Source: Planotetraspora phitsanulokensis
Lineage (GTDB): Bacteria > Actinomycetota > Actinomycetes > Streptosporangiales > Streptosporangiaceae
Assembly (NCBI RefSeq): GCF_016863295.1
Contig: NZ_BOOP01000034.1
Span: 1 to 64,000 of the forward strand
Length of the DNA stretch: 64,000 bases
Direction: 5' to 3'
Part shown: piece by piece, positions 23,322 through 31,882 of the stretch
Numbering within the stretch: position 1 is the first letter of the stretch
How the letters are laid out: each line of letters starts with the position of its first letter
Notes under the pieces: model-generated
Seen by the model: only the letters and a program-made list of their open reading frames with translations
Told to the model about the DNA's origin: nothing
The model's database searches: none
Program-made: the position numbers and the translations under genes

Positions 23322-23544
23322 CCCGTCCCCCCTCATGGCCCGGCGATCACGCGGATCACTTGGACTGCTCCCTCGGAGGGGGACGACGGCCACGGGATGA
23401 TCTGGCCGGGGAGGGGCGTGAGGCCGGTCACCGTCCGGGGCCTGACGAAACGGCCGATCTAGAGGGTTGACGCCGGTCAAGCAGGGTGGCTCTGGCCCGT
23501 GGGTCCCGCCGACCGCGGTGTGACTAGGGGCACATACTGGCTAT

Positions 23545-24405
23545 ATGGACCGGCTCGTGGGGTTAGGGGACTTCCTCCGCTCTCGCCGGGCCCGCCTCAA
23601 TCCTGAAGACGTGGGGATGGAGGGCGAAGGGCATAGACGCGTTCCAGGGCTGCGTCGCGAAGAGCTCGCACGACTCGCCGGCGTCAGCGTCGACTATTAC
23701 ACCCGGCTGGAACAGGGCCGCAGCAAGAACGCCTCTCCGATGGTCCTCGACTCGATCGCCCGAGCGCTCCGGCTGAACCAGACCGAGCGTGATCACCTGT
23801 TTGCGCTGGCCGGCCCCATCCTCGTTCCCGTCCGTCGCCACGCGGGCGCCTGGCAACGGGTATCACCCCTGACCTACGAACTGCTCGACGCACTGGAGCG
23901 CGCAGACATCCCGGCGTGCGTGTTCAACCATTGCCTGGACATCCTGGCCGCCAACCGGCCGTTCTGGGCTCTGCATATGCGGCAGGACGCCAGACCGGCT
24001 CGAGACAACAGCCTCCCGAGATTCTTCTTCCTGGACCCGGACTCACGCAGGCTGTATCTCGACTGGGAGCACGTGGCGACCGACGTCACCGCCATGCTCC
24101 ATTTCGCCCTCGGGCGTCATCCCGACGATCCGAGGCTCAACGAGCTGATCGGGGAGTTACTGGAAAACGAGGACTTCAGGAGAGTATGGGCTGCTCACCA
24201 TGTATATGAGCGCGCCTCTGGAACGATTGCCTTTCACCATCCGATAGTCGGGGACTTCTCGATCAACTACCAACTTCTGCGGCTCCCCGGAGACCCCGAG
24301 CAGTTCCTGTTCGCCTGCACCGCCGCACAGGGATCTCTGTCCGCCTCCGCCCTGAAACGGTTGGCCAAATGGGCCGGAACACGAGGCCATCCTTCCCACA
24401 ACTAA
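23545..24405 (+). CDS. XRE regulator with MmyB-like ligand-binding domain
   Basis: 286 aa. N-terminal helix-turn-helix (GLGDFLRSRRARLNPEDVGM, VPGLRREELARLAGVSVDYY, TRLEQGRSKNASPMVLDSIA) and a C-terminal MmyB-like PAS-related domain (residues 110-275) that binds fatty-acid-like ligands in characterised members. CVFNHCLDILAANRPFWALH and FLDPDSRRLYLDWEHVATDV are typical. No ribosome site precedes ATG 23545. CATACT at 23533-23538 lies 6 bp upstream, so the mRNA may be leaderless. No divergent partner gene is adjacent. Confidence 0.9.
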   Translation: MDRLVGLGDFLRSRRARLNPEDVGMEGEGHRRVPGLRREELARLAGVSVDYYTRLEQGRSKNASPMVLDSIARALRLNQTERDHLFALAGPILVPVRRHAGAWQRVSPLTYELLDALERADIPACVFNHCLDILAANRPFWALHMRQDARPARDNSLPRFFFLDPDSRRLYLDWEHVATDVTAMLHFALGRHPDDPRLNELIGELLENEDFRRVWAAHHVYERASGTIAFHHPIVGDFSINYQLLRLPGDPEQFLFACTAAQGSLSASALKRLAKWAGTRGHPSHN

Positions 24406-24742
24406 GCGTGGCGAAGCCCACCAAGGAGCCGCTCAAGAAGCGCAGCCGAAGCCGCCGTTGATCAGCCGCGTTGGCGTAGCGCTGACCCCCTCGGGTTTCT
24501 GTCAGGGTGTGGCCGCCGAACTGGCCGGTCGCGCACGGATCTCCTCGGGCACAGGACGTACCAATGCCCGAACGGCCTCCGCATTGATTCGTTCGATCTG
24601 CGACCCGCTTAGCGCGTCCGTCAGCGCGTCCCAATCGTTTTGCGCTGCTCGTTGGCATCGCCACGAGACGTCCCGCCTCCGCGGGCTCGCGCGAGCCGGA
24701 GACCGGAGCTTCCACGTAGGCGCTGCCGGTCCGCAGCTCTCG
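24406..24742. other. Intergenic region with a possible minus-strand coding remnant
   Basis: On the minus strand about 24660-24502 reads AAQNDWDALTDALSGSQIER, then INAEAVRALVRPVPEEIRAR and stops at 24502-24504. The composition is that of a real protein C-terminus, but no start or domain is recognised. The rest shows nothing. Confidence 0.35.
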
Positions 24743-26125
24743 TCAGTTCGTGGGCGGGATGTTGTGGTTGATCCGGAACAGGTTCGCCGGGTCGTAACGT
24801 CGCTTGATCTCGCGTAGCCGCGGGTAGGCCTCCTCCGACCAGGCCAGCGCCGCGGTCTGCGGTTCCGCGTCGCCCGCGAACATGAAGTTCAGATACCGGC
24901 GGCCGGTCGACCACGGTGCCAGGGCGTCGATCAGCGTCTGCTCGTAGCCGCGCAGGGCCTTGGCGTCGGGCGGGCCGCCCGCCGCCACGAGGAAGATGTT
25001 GAAGAGCGTCGCGTCGCGGTTGCCGACCGCGTTCGGCACCGCCGGCGGCCGGGCCAGCGCACCGCCCATGTGACGGATCTCGGCCAGGACCAGCGGCGAG
25101 GCCGCGTCCGGGCCGGCCAGCCGGAGGAACTCGTCCACCGCCTTGGCCGGCAACTCGCTCAGGAGGGCACCATGCTCGAACAACGGCAGCGGGTCAACCG
25201 GGTCGTTGTGTACCGCCGCGACCGCCGAGTACGGCATCTCGCCGACCGCGTCGATGATCGGCTCGCCCAGTGCCCGGAATGGCGCGACCAGCCGTTCGCC
25301 TTCCGCCGGGTCTCCGAGGTACGTGATCCGCAGATGGGCCACCAGCCGATCGCGCAGCGGTTCCGGCACGAACGGCAACGCAGGCAGGTGCAACAACCCA
25401 ACTGAGCCGGACATCTCCTCCGGCACGTCGGCCGTCCACTCGCGGAACAGGTGCAGCACCTTCCCGGACAGCTCGCCCGGGAAGAAGATGCCGCCGCCGT
25501 AGAAGCCGCGGATCGGGAACAGGCCGAACTCGATCGCCACCACGACCCCGAAGTTGCCTTTTCCGCCGCGCAGCGCCCAGAACAGGTCGGGCTCGGATTC
25601 CGCGGTGACGCGCCGCAACTGGCCGTCCGCGGTCACGACCTCCAAAGCGGTGACGTGGTCGGCGGCGTACCCGTGTTTGCGGCCGAACGGTCCCAGACCT
25701 CCGCCCAGGGTGTAGGAGACGACTGTCACCGTCGGCGACGAACCGTTCAGACCCGCAAGACCCACCTTGCTTGCCTGCTCGATGAAGTCGGCCCACCGGA
25801 CGCCCGCCTCGACCCGGGCCGTGCGAGCGCCCTCGTCGATCGCCAGCCCGGTCAGGCGCCGCGTCGTGATCAGGACCGAGCCCGCCGACGGCACCGAGCT
25901 GCCGTGACCCGCGCCCAGCACCGCGACCGGCAGTTCATGAGCCGCGGCGAACTTCACCGCGGCCCGAACGTCGGCCGCGTTCTCGGCGCCGACCACCACG
26001 GACGGCGCGTGCACCACTGTCAGGTTGTAGGTGCGAAGCTCCTCCGCGTAGCCCTCATCCTCCGGTAGGAGGACGGGACCGGCCACGGTCGCTCGAAGGT
26101 CACCAATGGACAATCGTGTACTCAT
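24743..26125 (-). CDS. FAD-binding PCMH oxidoreductase, BBE type
   Basis: 460 aa berberine-bridge-enzyme-like oxidase. FAD-binding PCMH domain (about 40-210) with PVAVLGAGHGSSVPSAG, where the His is the usual 8-alpha covalent FAD link, and SYTLGGGLGPFGRKHGYAAD. The position of the second, cysteinyl link is not Cys, so FAD is probably attached through His only. The C-terminal BBE segment is RRYLNFMFAG ... RYDPANLFRINHNIPP. These enzymes oxidise sugars, alkaloids or polyketide intermediates; the substrate is unknown. Start ATG 26125 (MSTRLS) fits the family. Paralogous to the gene at 38501. Confidence 0.88.
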   Translation of the reverse strand: MSTRLSIGDLRATVAGPVLLPEDEGYAEELRTYNLTVVHAPSVVVGAENAADVRAAVKFAAAHELPVAVLGAGHGSSVPSAGSVLITTRRLTGLAIDEGARTARVEAGVRWADFIEQASKVGLAGLNGSSPTVTVVSYTLGGGLGPFGRKHGYAADHVTALEVVTADGQLRRVTAESEPDLFWALRGGKGNFGVVVAIEFGLFPIRGFYGGGIFFPGELSGKVLHLFREWTADVPEEMSGSVGLLHLPALPFVPEPLRDRLVAHLRITYLGDPAEGERLVAPFRALGEPIIDAVGEMPYSAVAAVHNDPVDPLPLFEHGALLSELPAKAVDEFLRLAGPDAASPLVLAEIRHMGGALARPPAVPNAVGNRDATLFNIFLVAAGGPPDAKALRGYEQTLIDALAPWSTGRRYLNFMFAGDAEPQTAALAWSEEAYPRLREIKRRYDPANLFRINHNIPPTN

Positions 26126-26189
26126 GGGAAAGCGGCCTTTCTGCGTGGTGCCGGACTGCTGGACCATCGAGCCCGGCTCTAAGTGGACA

Positions 26190-26714
26190 AAAGGGGGAAA
26201 GGGCGCATCGTCGTGATCAGGCCGATGAGGATGTCGGCACCGGTCATGTTGGTGGCACGGCCACCGGAGCAGCACCAGGTCCGCGACCTCGTCCGGCCGG
26301 GCGAAACGCCCGGTCGAGGATCCGCTGACCGCGCCTCTGACGACGTCCTCCCGGGAGGCGGTTGCTCACTTCGCCGACGGTTTCGGCCATCCCGGCCGAC
26401 GCCCAGCCGCGGATCGGGCTCCACGGGCCCGGGGCTGACCGTGTTGACCCGCACGCCGCGCGGACCGACCTCTTCGACAGCGCTTCGCAGATGTCCAGCC
26501 GGCCACCAAGCGGTTCCGGCCGAGACGAGGGGGGCCGGGCCGTCCGGGGTTGCTCAGGTCGGGGTGACCGGGTGGAGGTGGCCGGTCTGGGCGAGGGCGG
26601 CCGGCTCATGCGGGCTCCCGCGACCACGCTCACGGCTTCGTCGGCGAGCGCCCGCACGATACCGCAGCCGGCACCGGTGACCAGGGTGGTCATGCCCGGC
26701 AGATGAAGATCCAT
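26190..26714 (-). pseudogene. SDR oxidoreductase, multiply frameshifted
   Basis: Starts MDLHLPGMTTLVTGAGCGIV (damaged TGxxxGIG motif). Later, in other frames, come VNTVSPGPVEPDP, FARPDEVADLVLL-like, and NMTGADILI-GLITTM, the standard C-terminus of SDR enzymes. At least three frame changes and loss of the NNAG and YxxxK regions leave no functional protein. Same strand as the neighbouring FAD oxidase and hydrolases. Confidence 0.7.
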
Positions 26715-26754
26715 GGCAGTCCCTCCGAGGGCGAGGGACCATGGCCATCGGCGG

Positions 26755-27738
26755 CTACTTCAAGAAGGTGAGCAGGCGCCGGGTCATCTCGTCGGGATGT
26801 TCTTCGTAGATCCAGTGGCCGGAGTCGGCGATTACCACGCTGGTGACGTTGGTGGCGTAGTCCTCGACCTGCGTGCCGACGAAGTCCTTGAGACTGTGGT
26901 CGGCTCCGACCGCGAGCACCGGCATCGTCAGCTTCGTCCGCTTGTTCACCGCGTTGTCGTCGATGTCGGTCGGGAAGGCGCGGAACCATTCGAAGCTGGC
27001 CCGTAGGTGCGCGTCGTCCTTGAGATACTTCGCGAAGACCTGCACGTCATCGGCGTCGACGCCGTCCTTGACCACCTCGAGGTGGTCGGTGAAGCCTTGC
27101 ACCCACTGTTCCTCCCGGCCGTGCACGGACTCCTCAGGCAGGCCGTTGGTCAGCAGGAAGAAGCCGAACTGCCACGGGCCGGGGCCGTCCTCGGTCAGTG
27201 CCGGGAACGAATAGATGTTCTCGTCTGGGATCGGCGCCTCGCTGAGCACCAGCCGTTTGACCTCGTTGGGATGGGCGGCGGCGTAGGCGTAGGCCACCAT
27301 CGTTCCGATGTCGTGCCCGACCAGCCGGATGTCCTTGTTCAGTCCCAGCTCGACGAGCAGGCCGTGAATGTCGGCCGCCATCGTCTTCTTGTCGTAGCCG
27401 CCGACCGGCGCGTCACTCTTGCCGGCGCCGCGCAGGTCAGGAGCGATGATCGTGTACCGCGCCGCGAGAGCGGGCATGATCTCGTGCCATTCGTACCAGG
27501 TTTCCGGGTACCCGTGCAGCAGCACCAGCACGGGACCGTGGCCGCCCCTCACGTAATTGATGCCGACAGCGCCGACGCGGATCTTCTGTTCGGTGAAGCC
27601 TTTCGGCAACCGGCTGTCGGCGGTGCCCCGGCTGTGCGAGGCGGCCGCCGAGGGAACCGCGAACGTCGCAACGGCGGCGAGTAGGACGCCGGCCGCACCG
27701 GCCGACACCCAGGCGCGGATGCGTGAACCCGTTCTCAC
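26755..27738 (-). CDS. Secreted alpha/beta hydrolase, epoxide-hydrolase-like
   Basis: 327 aa with an N-terminal signal peptide (about residues 1-33). Oxyanion motif HGYPETWYEW (HGxP), nucleophile VGHDIGTMV (Asp in place of Ser, as in epoxide hydrolases and haloalkane dehalogenases) and catalytic His in DSGHWIYEEHP. DLRGAGKSDAP is also typical. Epoxide hydrolase is the best family call. Export is unusual for that class and suggests an extracellular substrate. ATG 27738 overlaps the stop of the preceding hydrolase gene by 4 bp, so the two hydrolases are coupled. Confidence 0.87.
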   Translation of the reverse strand: MRTGSRIRAWVSAGAAGVLLAAVATFAVPSAAASHSRGTADSRLPKGFTEQKIRVGAVGINYVRGGHGPVLVLLHGYPETWYEWHEIMPALAARYTIIAPDLRGAGKSDAPVGGYDKKTMAADIHGLLVELGLNKDIRLVGHDIGTMVAYAYAAAHPNEVKRLVLSEAPIPDENIYSFPALTEDGPGPWQFGFFLLTNGLPEESVHGREEQWVQGFTDHLEVVKDGVDADDVQVFAKYLKDDAHLRASFEWFRAFPTDIDDNAVNKRTKLTMPVLAVGADHSLKDFVGTQVEDYATNVTSVVIADSGHWIYEEHPDEMTRRLLTFLK

Positions 27739-28526
27739 AGGTTCTGCTCTTTCAGCCAGGACAGGGCCGTCTCGGCGACCTCGCGCCAGCCGGAGTCGAT
27801 GGTCAGCGAGTGCGCCTTGTCCGGGAAGTCGATGATGTCGGTGACCGCGTGGGAGTGGCGGTACTGCTTGAGTGTCGCCCGCACCACGGTCTCGGGCACG
27901 GTGTGGTCCTTGCCACCCGCGATGAGCAATAGCGGTCCGCGTGACTCGTTCGCGGTGTTCACCTTGGCTGAGGAGTGCGGGTTGAAGTTGGCAGCGGCGG
28001 CCTCGAAGAGCGGCTTGCCGGGGGCGGGTATGGACCAGCGGTCATACAGCTCTTGGGACTCCTGCTCCGAGATGGCGTTGCCGAAGGCGTAGCGGAACTG
28101 TTCGGGGGTCAGCGAAACCGACTTGTTCTTGTTCGCCGGATTGCCGAGCACGGGGAAGCCGGACCGCAGCGCCGACAGAGGTAGTGGCAGCACGCCCTTG
28201 ATCTGGGCGGCGTCGATGGCCACCGCCGCGGCGCCGAGGTCGAGGCCGAGCAGCTTCTGGGCGATCATCCCGCCGAATGAGTGCCCGATCAGGATCGGTG
28301 CCGAAGGCAGCCGTTCGATGATGCCGGCGAAATGTTCCACCACGTCGTCAATGCCGTGGCCGGCGATCGCGTCGGGATTCGCCCGCGATGCCGCGACCGT
28401 GTCACCGTCGCCGGGCCAGCCCGGAGCTTGCGGCAAGTAGCCGGCGTCCTCGAAATACTGCACCCACGGATCCCAGGATGAGGCGTGCAGCCAGAGACCA
28501 TGGATGAAGAGCACGGGCGTTCTCAT
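27735..28526 (-). CDS. Alpha/beta hydrolase (serine nucleophile)
   Basis: 263 aa: PVLFIHGLWLHASSWDPWVQ, nucleophile LIGHSFGGMIAQKL (Ser), acid in LLLIAGGKDHTVPE and His in FPDKAHSLTIDSGW complete the triad. Cytoplasmic, no signal peptide. Likely esterase or lipase-like; substrate unknown. The start chosen is ATG 28526, which has GGAG at proper spacing; GTG 28538 would add four residues. First gene of a two-gene unit with the secreted epoxide-hydrolase-like gene. Confidence 0.87.
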   Translation of the reverse strand: MRTPVLFIHGLWLHASSWDPWVQYFEDAGYLPQAPGWPGDGDTVAASRANPDAIAGHGIDDVVEHFAGIIERLPSAPILIGHSFGGMIAQKLLGLDLGAAAVAIDAAQIKGVLPLPLSALRSGFPVLGNPANKNKSVSLTPEQFRYAFGNAISEQESQELYDRWSIPAPGKPLFEAAAANFNPHSSAKVNTANESRGPLLLIAGGKDHTVPETVVRATLKQYRHSHAVTDIIDFPDKAHSLTIDSGWREVAETALSWLKEQNL

Positions 28527-28647
28527 AGTTGGCTCCACTCGTCATGAGCTGGGCGCCAGACGCACCACAGCCGTGTAGACCGTAGGACGGCGGAGGACCT
28601 GCCGGCTTCAGTCGTGGGCGTGAGTCATTCGCCCCGGGCAACCAGCG

Positions 28648-31446
28648 TCAGGGGTATCGGCTAGCGTCACCTGACTGAAAGTGGTCGCGCCTGGCCTGGT
28701 TGCCGGGGTTGTTCAGCACGGCAGCCAGCTGATTGCGGGAGACGATTCCGAGTTTGGGGAACATTCGGTACAGGTGCGAGCTGACCGTGCGGTGTGACAG
28801 AAACAGACGCTGGCCTATCTCGCGGTTGGACAGGCCCTGAGCCGCCAGCTCGGCGATCTGGGCTTCCTGCGGCGAGAGCAACTCGCGCGGGTTCGACGTC
28901 GGCTGCCACCCGCGTTCGCCTGTCGCACGCAGCTCCTGGTCAGCTCGCTGCGCCCACGTGCGAGCACCTAAGGCGTCGAAGGTGCCCCGTGCCGCCCGCA
29001 GTGGTTCACGGGAGTCGACGACGCGTCGCTGCCGGCGCAACCAGGAGCCGTAGGCCAGTTCAGCCCGAGCTCGATGCCAAGGCAGCCGGCGACCCGCGCC
29101 ATCCATGGCGGTCTGGAAGAGCGACTCGGCCGACGCGGGGTCTGCCAGCACTGCTCTCGAATACTCCAGGGCGATGGTCGATCCCGTCGAGGGGGAAGCA
29201 CCGGCGAGGTCTTCCACCGAGGTCAACACGGATCTCGCCTCGGCGCGGCGACCGGTGCGGACGGCGGCGTCGGCCAGGTAGCTGAGAGTCCACACCTGCT
29301 GTACGCGTTGGAACGCGGGGTCGCCTGGCGTGTACACGCGGCGAAGCTCGCCGTACGCCTGATCGTGACGGTTCGCGCCCAGCTCGGCGATGCCACGAGC
29401 GAGCTGGACGCCGGCGAGCAGGGACGATGCGGCGTTCGGGGTCCGCAACGCCACGTGCTCGGCCTCCGAGAGCAGGTCGTGGCCTGTGTCCCAGCCCCTG
29501 CCCACCGCGTCGATCAGTGCTACGGCGATGCGTGCGGTGGCAGCCCACAAGGACTGACCCGTCTCGTCGGCGAGCCGCATGGCCTCGTCGGCCGAGCTCG
29601 CCACGTCGAAGCTCCCCAGGTAGATCTCGGCCCATGCTCGTATCGCCAGCGCCTCGGCGAGCAGGCTCATGCGGCCCTGCGCGCGTAGCTCTTGGACTGG
29701 CGTGGACAGGAAGGCGACGGCACGGCGGAAATCGCCCGTGCAGAACGCCGCGATGCCCAGCAGGCCGGCCAGATCCGGTCGCCCGCCGGCGTCCGCGGGC
29801 CACCGCGTGAGCTGCTCGATGACCGTCGGCCCCTGCTCGTGGGACTCGGAGAGCGCGTAGATGGCCAGCAGCCGAGCGTCGTGTGCCGGCAGGTTCACCT
29901 GCTGGGCCGCCTGGACGATCTCGTGCCTCACCGTCTCACCGGGGTCGCGCCACCAGACTCTGCGGGCTGCGCCGACCAACAGCTGCATCGCGAGGTCGAC
30001 GTCCTGTGCGTCCGTGGCGTGCTGTGCCATGCCGACCAGGTGACGTACTTCCGCGGGTTCACCCGTTGAGCCGTCGTGGAAGACGCCTTCGAGCCAGGCC
30101 AGCCTGGACCGATCCCGCTGTCGCAGTGTCATTCCCGTGACCTGCGCCTTGATCTGCTCAACCTGGCTGAACCGGCCGAGTTGGTAGCCGAGTTCTGCGG
30201 CGCTGAGCAGGCGGGCGGCTCTCGACTGCGGGTCCGGACTCAGGGCCGCCGCCCGCTGGAGCCAGGCGGCGGCGGAGGCGACCGCACCGCGGCGTTGGGC
30301 GTTGTCGGCCGCCTGTTCCAGCTCGCCCGCGATCTGCTCGTTGTGTCCTGACAGCGAGAAGGATCGGTGCCACACCGCGCGGTCCGGATGAGGCGCCAGG
30401 ACGCGCGCGAGCGCCGCATGCGCCTGCTGGCGCGTGGCCGGCGGCATGGCCTGCCGAAGGGCCGAGCCGACCAGCGGGTGGGCGACGCGGTACCTCTCGC
30501 CGACCACGGTCAAGAGCCCGTGCTCGAACGCCGGCTGAACCATGGCACGGTCGAGGGGCGAGCCATGGAGGATCTGCGCGGCCGCGAGGACGTCGTTGAC
30601 GTCGTCGCCGTCGTCGACCGCGGCGACGGTCAGGACCGCGCGTACGGCTGGGGCGAGGTGCTCGGCACGCGCGGCGAACGCCTGTTCCAGGCGAGTGGTC
30701 ATGGGCAGGTCCTCATCGAACTCGGTCCACGCGTACCGCCCCGACTCCAACGCGGCGGCGAACTCCAGCAGGGCGAGTGGATTGCCGCGGGCCTGCCACA
30801 GCACGCGATCGCGCAGCGTCGAAGACAAGTGCGGCGCCCGCGCGTCCAGCAACGCGGCCGATGCGGCCTCGCCGATGCCGTCCAGCCCCGTCCATTCGAC
30901 CGTGTGCGCGTCAGCGAACGGCAGCGCCTCTGGGCGGGACGTGCAGAGGACGATGATCCGCTCACTGGCGATCCGGCGTGCGACGAAGGCGAAGGCGTCT
31001 GTCGACGGCTGGTCCATCCAGTGGAGATCGTCGAGGCACACGAGGACGGGCGTCTGTCTCGCCGCGTCGACGAGCAGCTCCAAGACCGCCAGGAATGTGA
31101 AGAATGGGTTGATTTCGGCCGAATCGCCCATGGCGAAGCAGGCGAGGAGTGCGTCGCGCTGCGTGGTCGGCAGCCGGTCGACGCGGGGCAACAAGGGTCG
31201 GAGCACCTGGTGAAGGCCGGCGAATGGAAGGTGCGTCTCGGACTGACTGCCCCGAGCAGTGAGCACGGCGAACCCGAGAGACCGCGCATGCTCCACAGCC
31301 TCCGCCTGCAGTGCACTCTTGCCGACCCCGGGCTCTCCGAGAAGCCCGATCGCGCGACCCCGGAAACCGACGCCCTCCAGATGTCCGAATAGGGACCGCA
31401 GTTCGTCGTCGCGCCCGACGAGGCGCCGGCGGGTGACCGTGTTCAT
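28648..31446 (-). CDS. LAL-type LuxR regulator (AAA ATPase plus LuxR helix-turn-helix)
   Basis: 932 aa. N-terminal AAA domain with Walker A GEPGVGKS and Walker B-like VLVCLDDLHWMD, followed by a long TPR-like helical middle (residues 370-850). The C-terminal LuxR helix-turn-helix is LSPQEAQIAELAAQGLSNRE, IGQRLFLSHRTVSSHLYRMF, PKLGIVSRNQLAAVL. Large ATP-binding LuxR proteins act as pathway-specific activators, for example MalT. ATG 31446 (MNTVTRR) is the preferred start; ATG 31458 is possible. Located between the hydrolase operon (same strand) and the divergent GH92 gene; either could be a target. Confidence 0.9.
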   Translation of the reverse strand: MNTVTRRRLVGRDDELRSLFGHLEGVGFRGRAIGLLGEPGVGKSALQAEAVEHARSLGFAVLTARGSQSETHLPFAGLHQVLRPLLPRVDRLPTTQRDALLACFAMGDSAEINPFFTFLAVLELLVDAARQTPVLVCLDDLHWMDQPSTDAFAFVARRIASERIIVLCTSRPEALPFADAHTVEWTGLDGIGEAASAALLDARAPHLSSTLRDRVLWQARGNPLALLEFAAALESGRYAWTEFDEDLPMTTRLEQAFAARAEHLAPAVRAVLTVAAVDDGDDVNDVLAAAQILHGSPLDRAMVQPAFEHGLLTVVGERYRVAHPLVGSALRQAMPPATRQQAHAALARVLAPHPDRAVWHRSFSLSGHNEQIAGELEQAADNAQRRGAVASAAAWLQRAAALSPDPQSRAARLLSAAELGYQLGRFSQVEQIKAQVTGMTLRQRDRSRLAWLEGVFHDGSTGEPAEVRHLVGMAQHATDAQDVDLAMQLLVGAARRVWWRDPGETVRHEIVQAAQQVNLPAHDARLLAIYALSESHEQGPTVIEQLTRWPADAGGRPDLAGLLGIAAFCTGDFRRAVAFLSTPVQELRAQGRMSLLAEALAIRAWAEIYLGSFDVASSADEAMRLADETGQSLWAATARIAVALIDAVGRGWDTGHDLLSEAEHVALRTPNAASSLLAGVQLARGIAELGANRHDQAYGELRRVYTPGDPAFQRVQQVWTLSYLADAAVRTGRRAEARSVLTSVEDLAGASPSTGSTIALEYSRAVLADPASAESLFQTAMDGAGRRLPWHRARAELAYGSWLRRQRRVVDSREPLRAARGTFDALGARTWAQRADQELRATGERGWQPTSNPRELLSPQEAQIAELAAQGLSNREIGQRLFLSHRTVSSHLYRMFPKLGIVSRNQLAAVLNNPGNQARRDHFQSGDASRYP

Positions 31447-31743
31447 GGGATCGAGCATCCAGCCGCCGGCGGCCCGTGTCCAACCGGCGTGGGCAGGCAC
31501 GCGGGTTGCGGGAGCCGGCCCACTGGTCGTGACGCGCAGTTGCTCGCGCGGATAGGCCCAATCGGTCAGTCGCGCCGTTTCGGGTGGTCGTGGGCAAGCG
31601 GCTCTCCCCGCTCCGGTACGACCACATCAACCATCGGCGTCTCCGCTGACGGGCGGCCTGATCCTGCCTCGTTCGCCTCACCTTGCCGGGGGCGAGCCGG
31701 GAAAAACAGACGGACGGCTTCGTAGCGGCCGCGTGAATAGATC

Positions 31744-31757
31744 TTGACAACGTTGTC
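31744..31757 (+). promoter_or_regulatory. LacI-type operator overlapping a -35 box, upstream of GH92
   Basis: Perfect 12 bp palindrome GACAACGTTGTC (31746-31757) overlapping TTGACA (31744-31749). This sequence is of the kind bound by LacI-family sugar repressors in actinomycetes. It lies 126 bp before the GH92 start. No LacI gene is in the window. Confidence 0.5.
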
Positions 31758-31882
31758 GGCGAGGGCCACCCTAACCGCTGTCTCTGTCCGGGCGCCCCTC
31801 CGCGAGCCCACCATCCCCGTTCCGCTCAGCTGGACCAGCCGGCGGGCCGTGCCGCGGGTCCCGACCTACATGGAGGTCCTTC

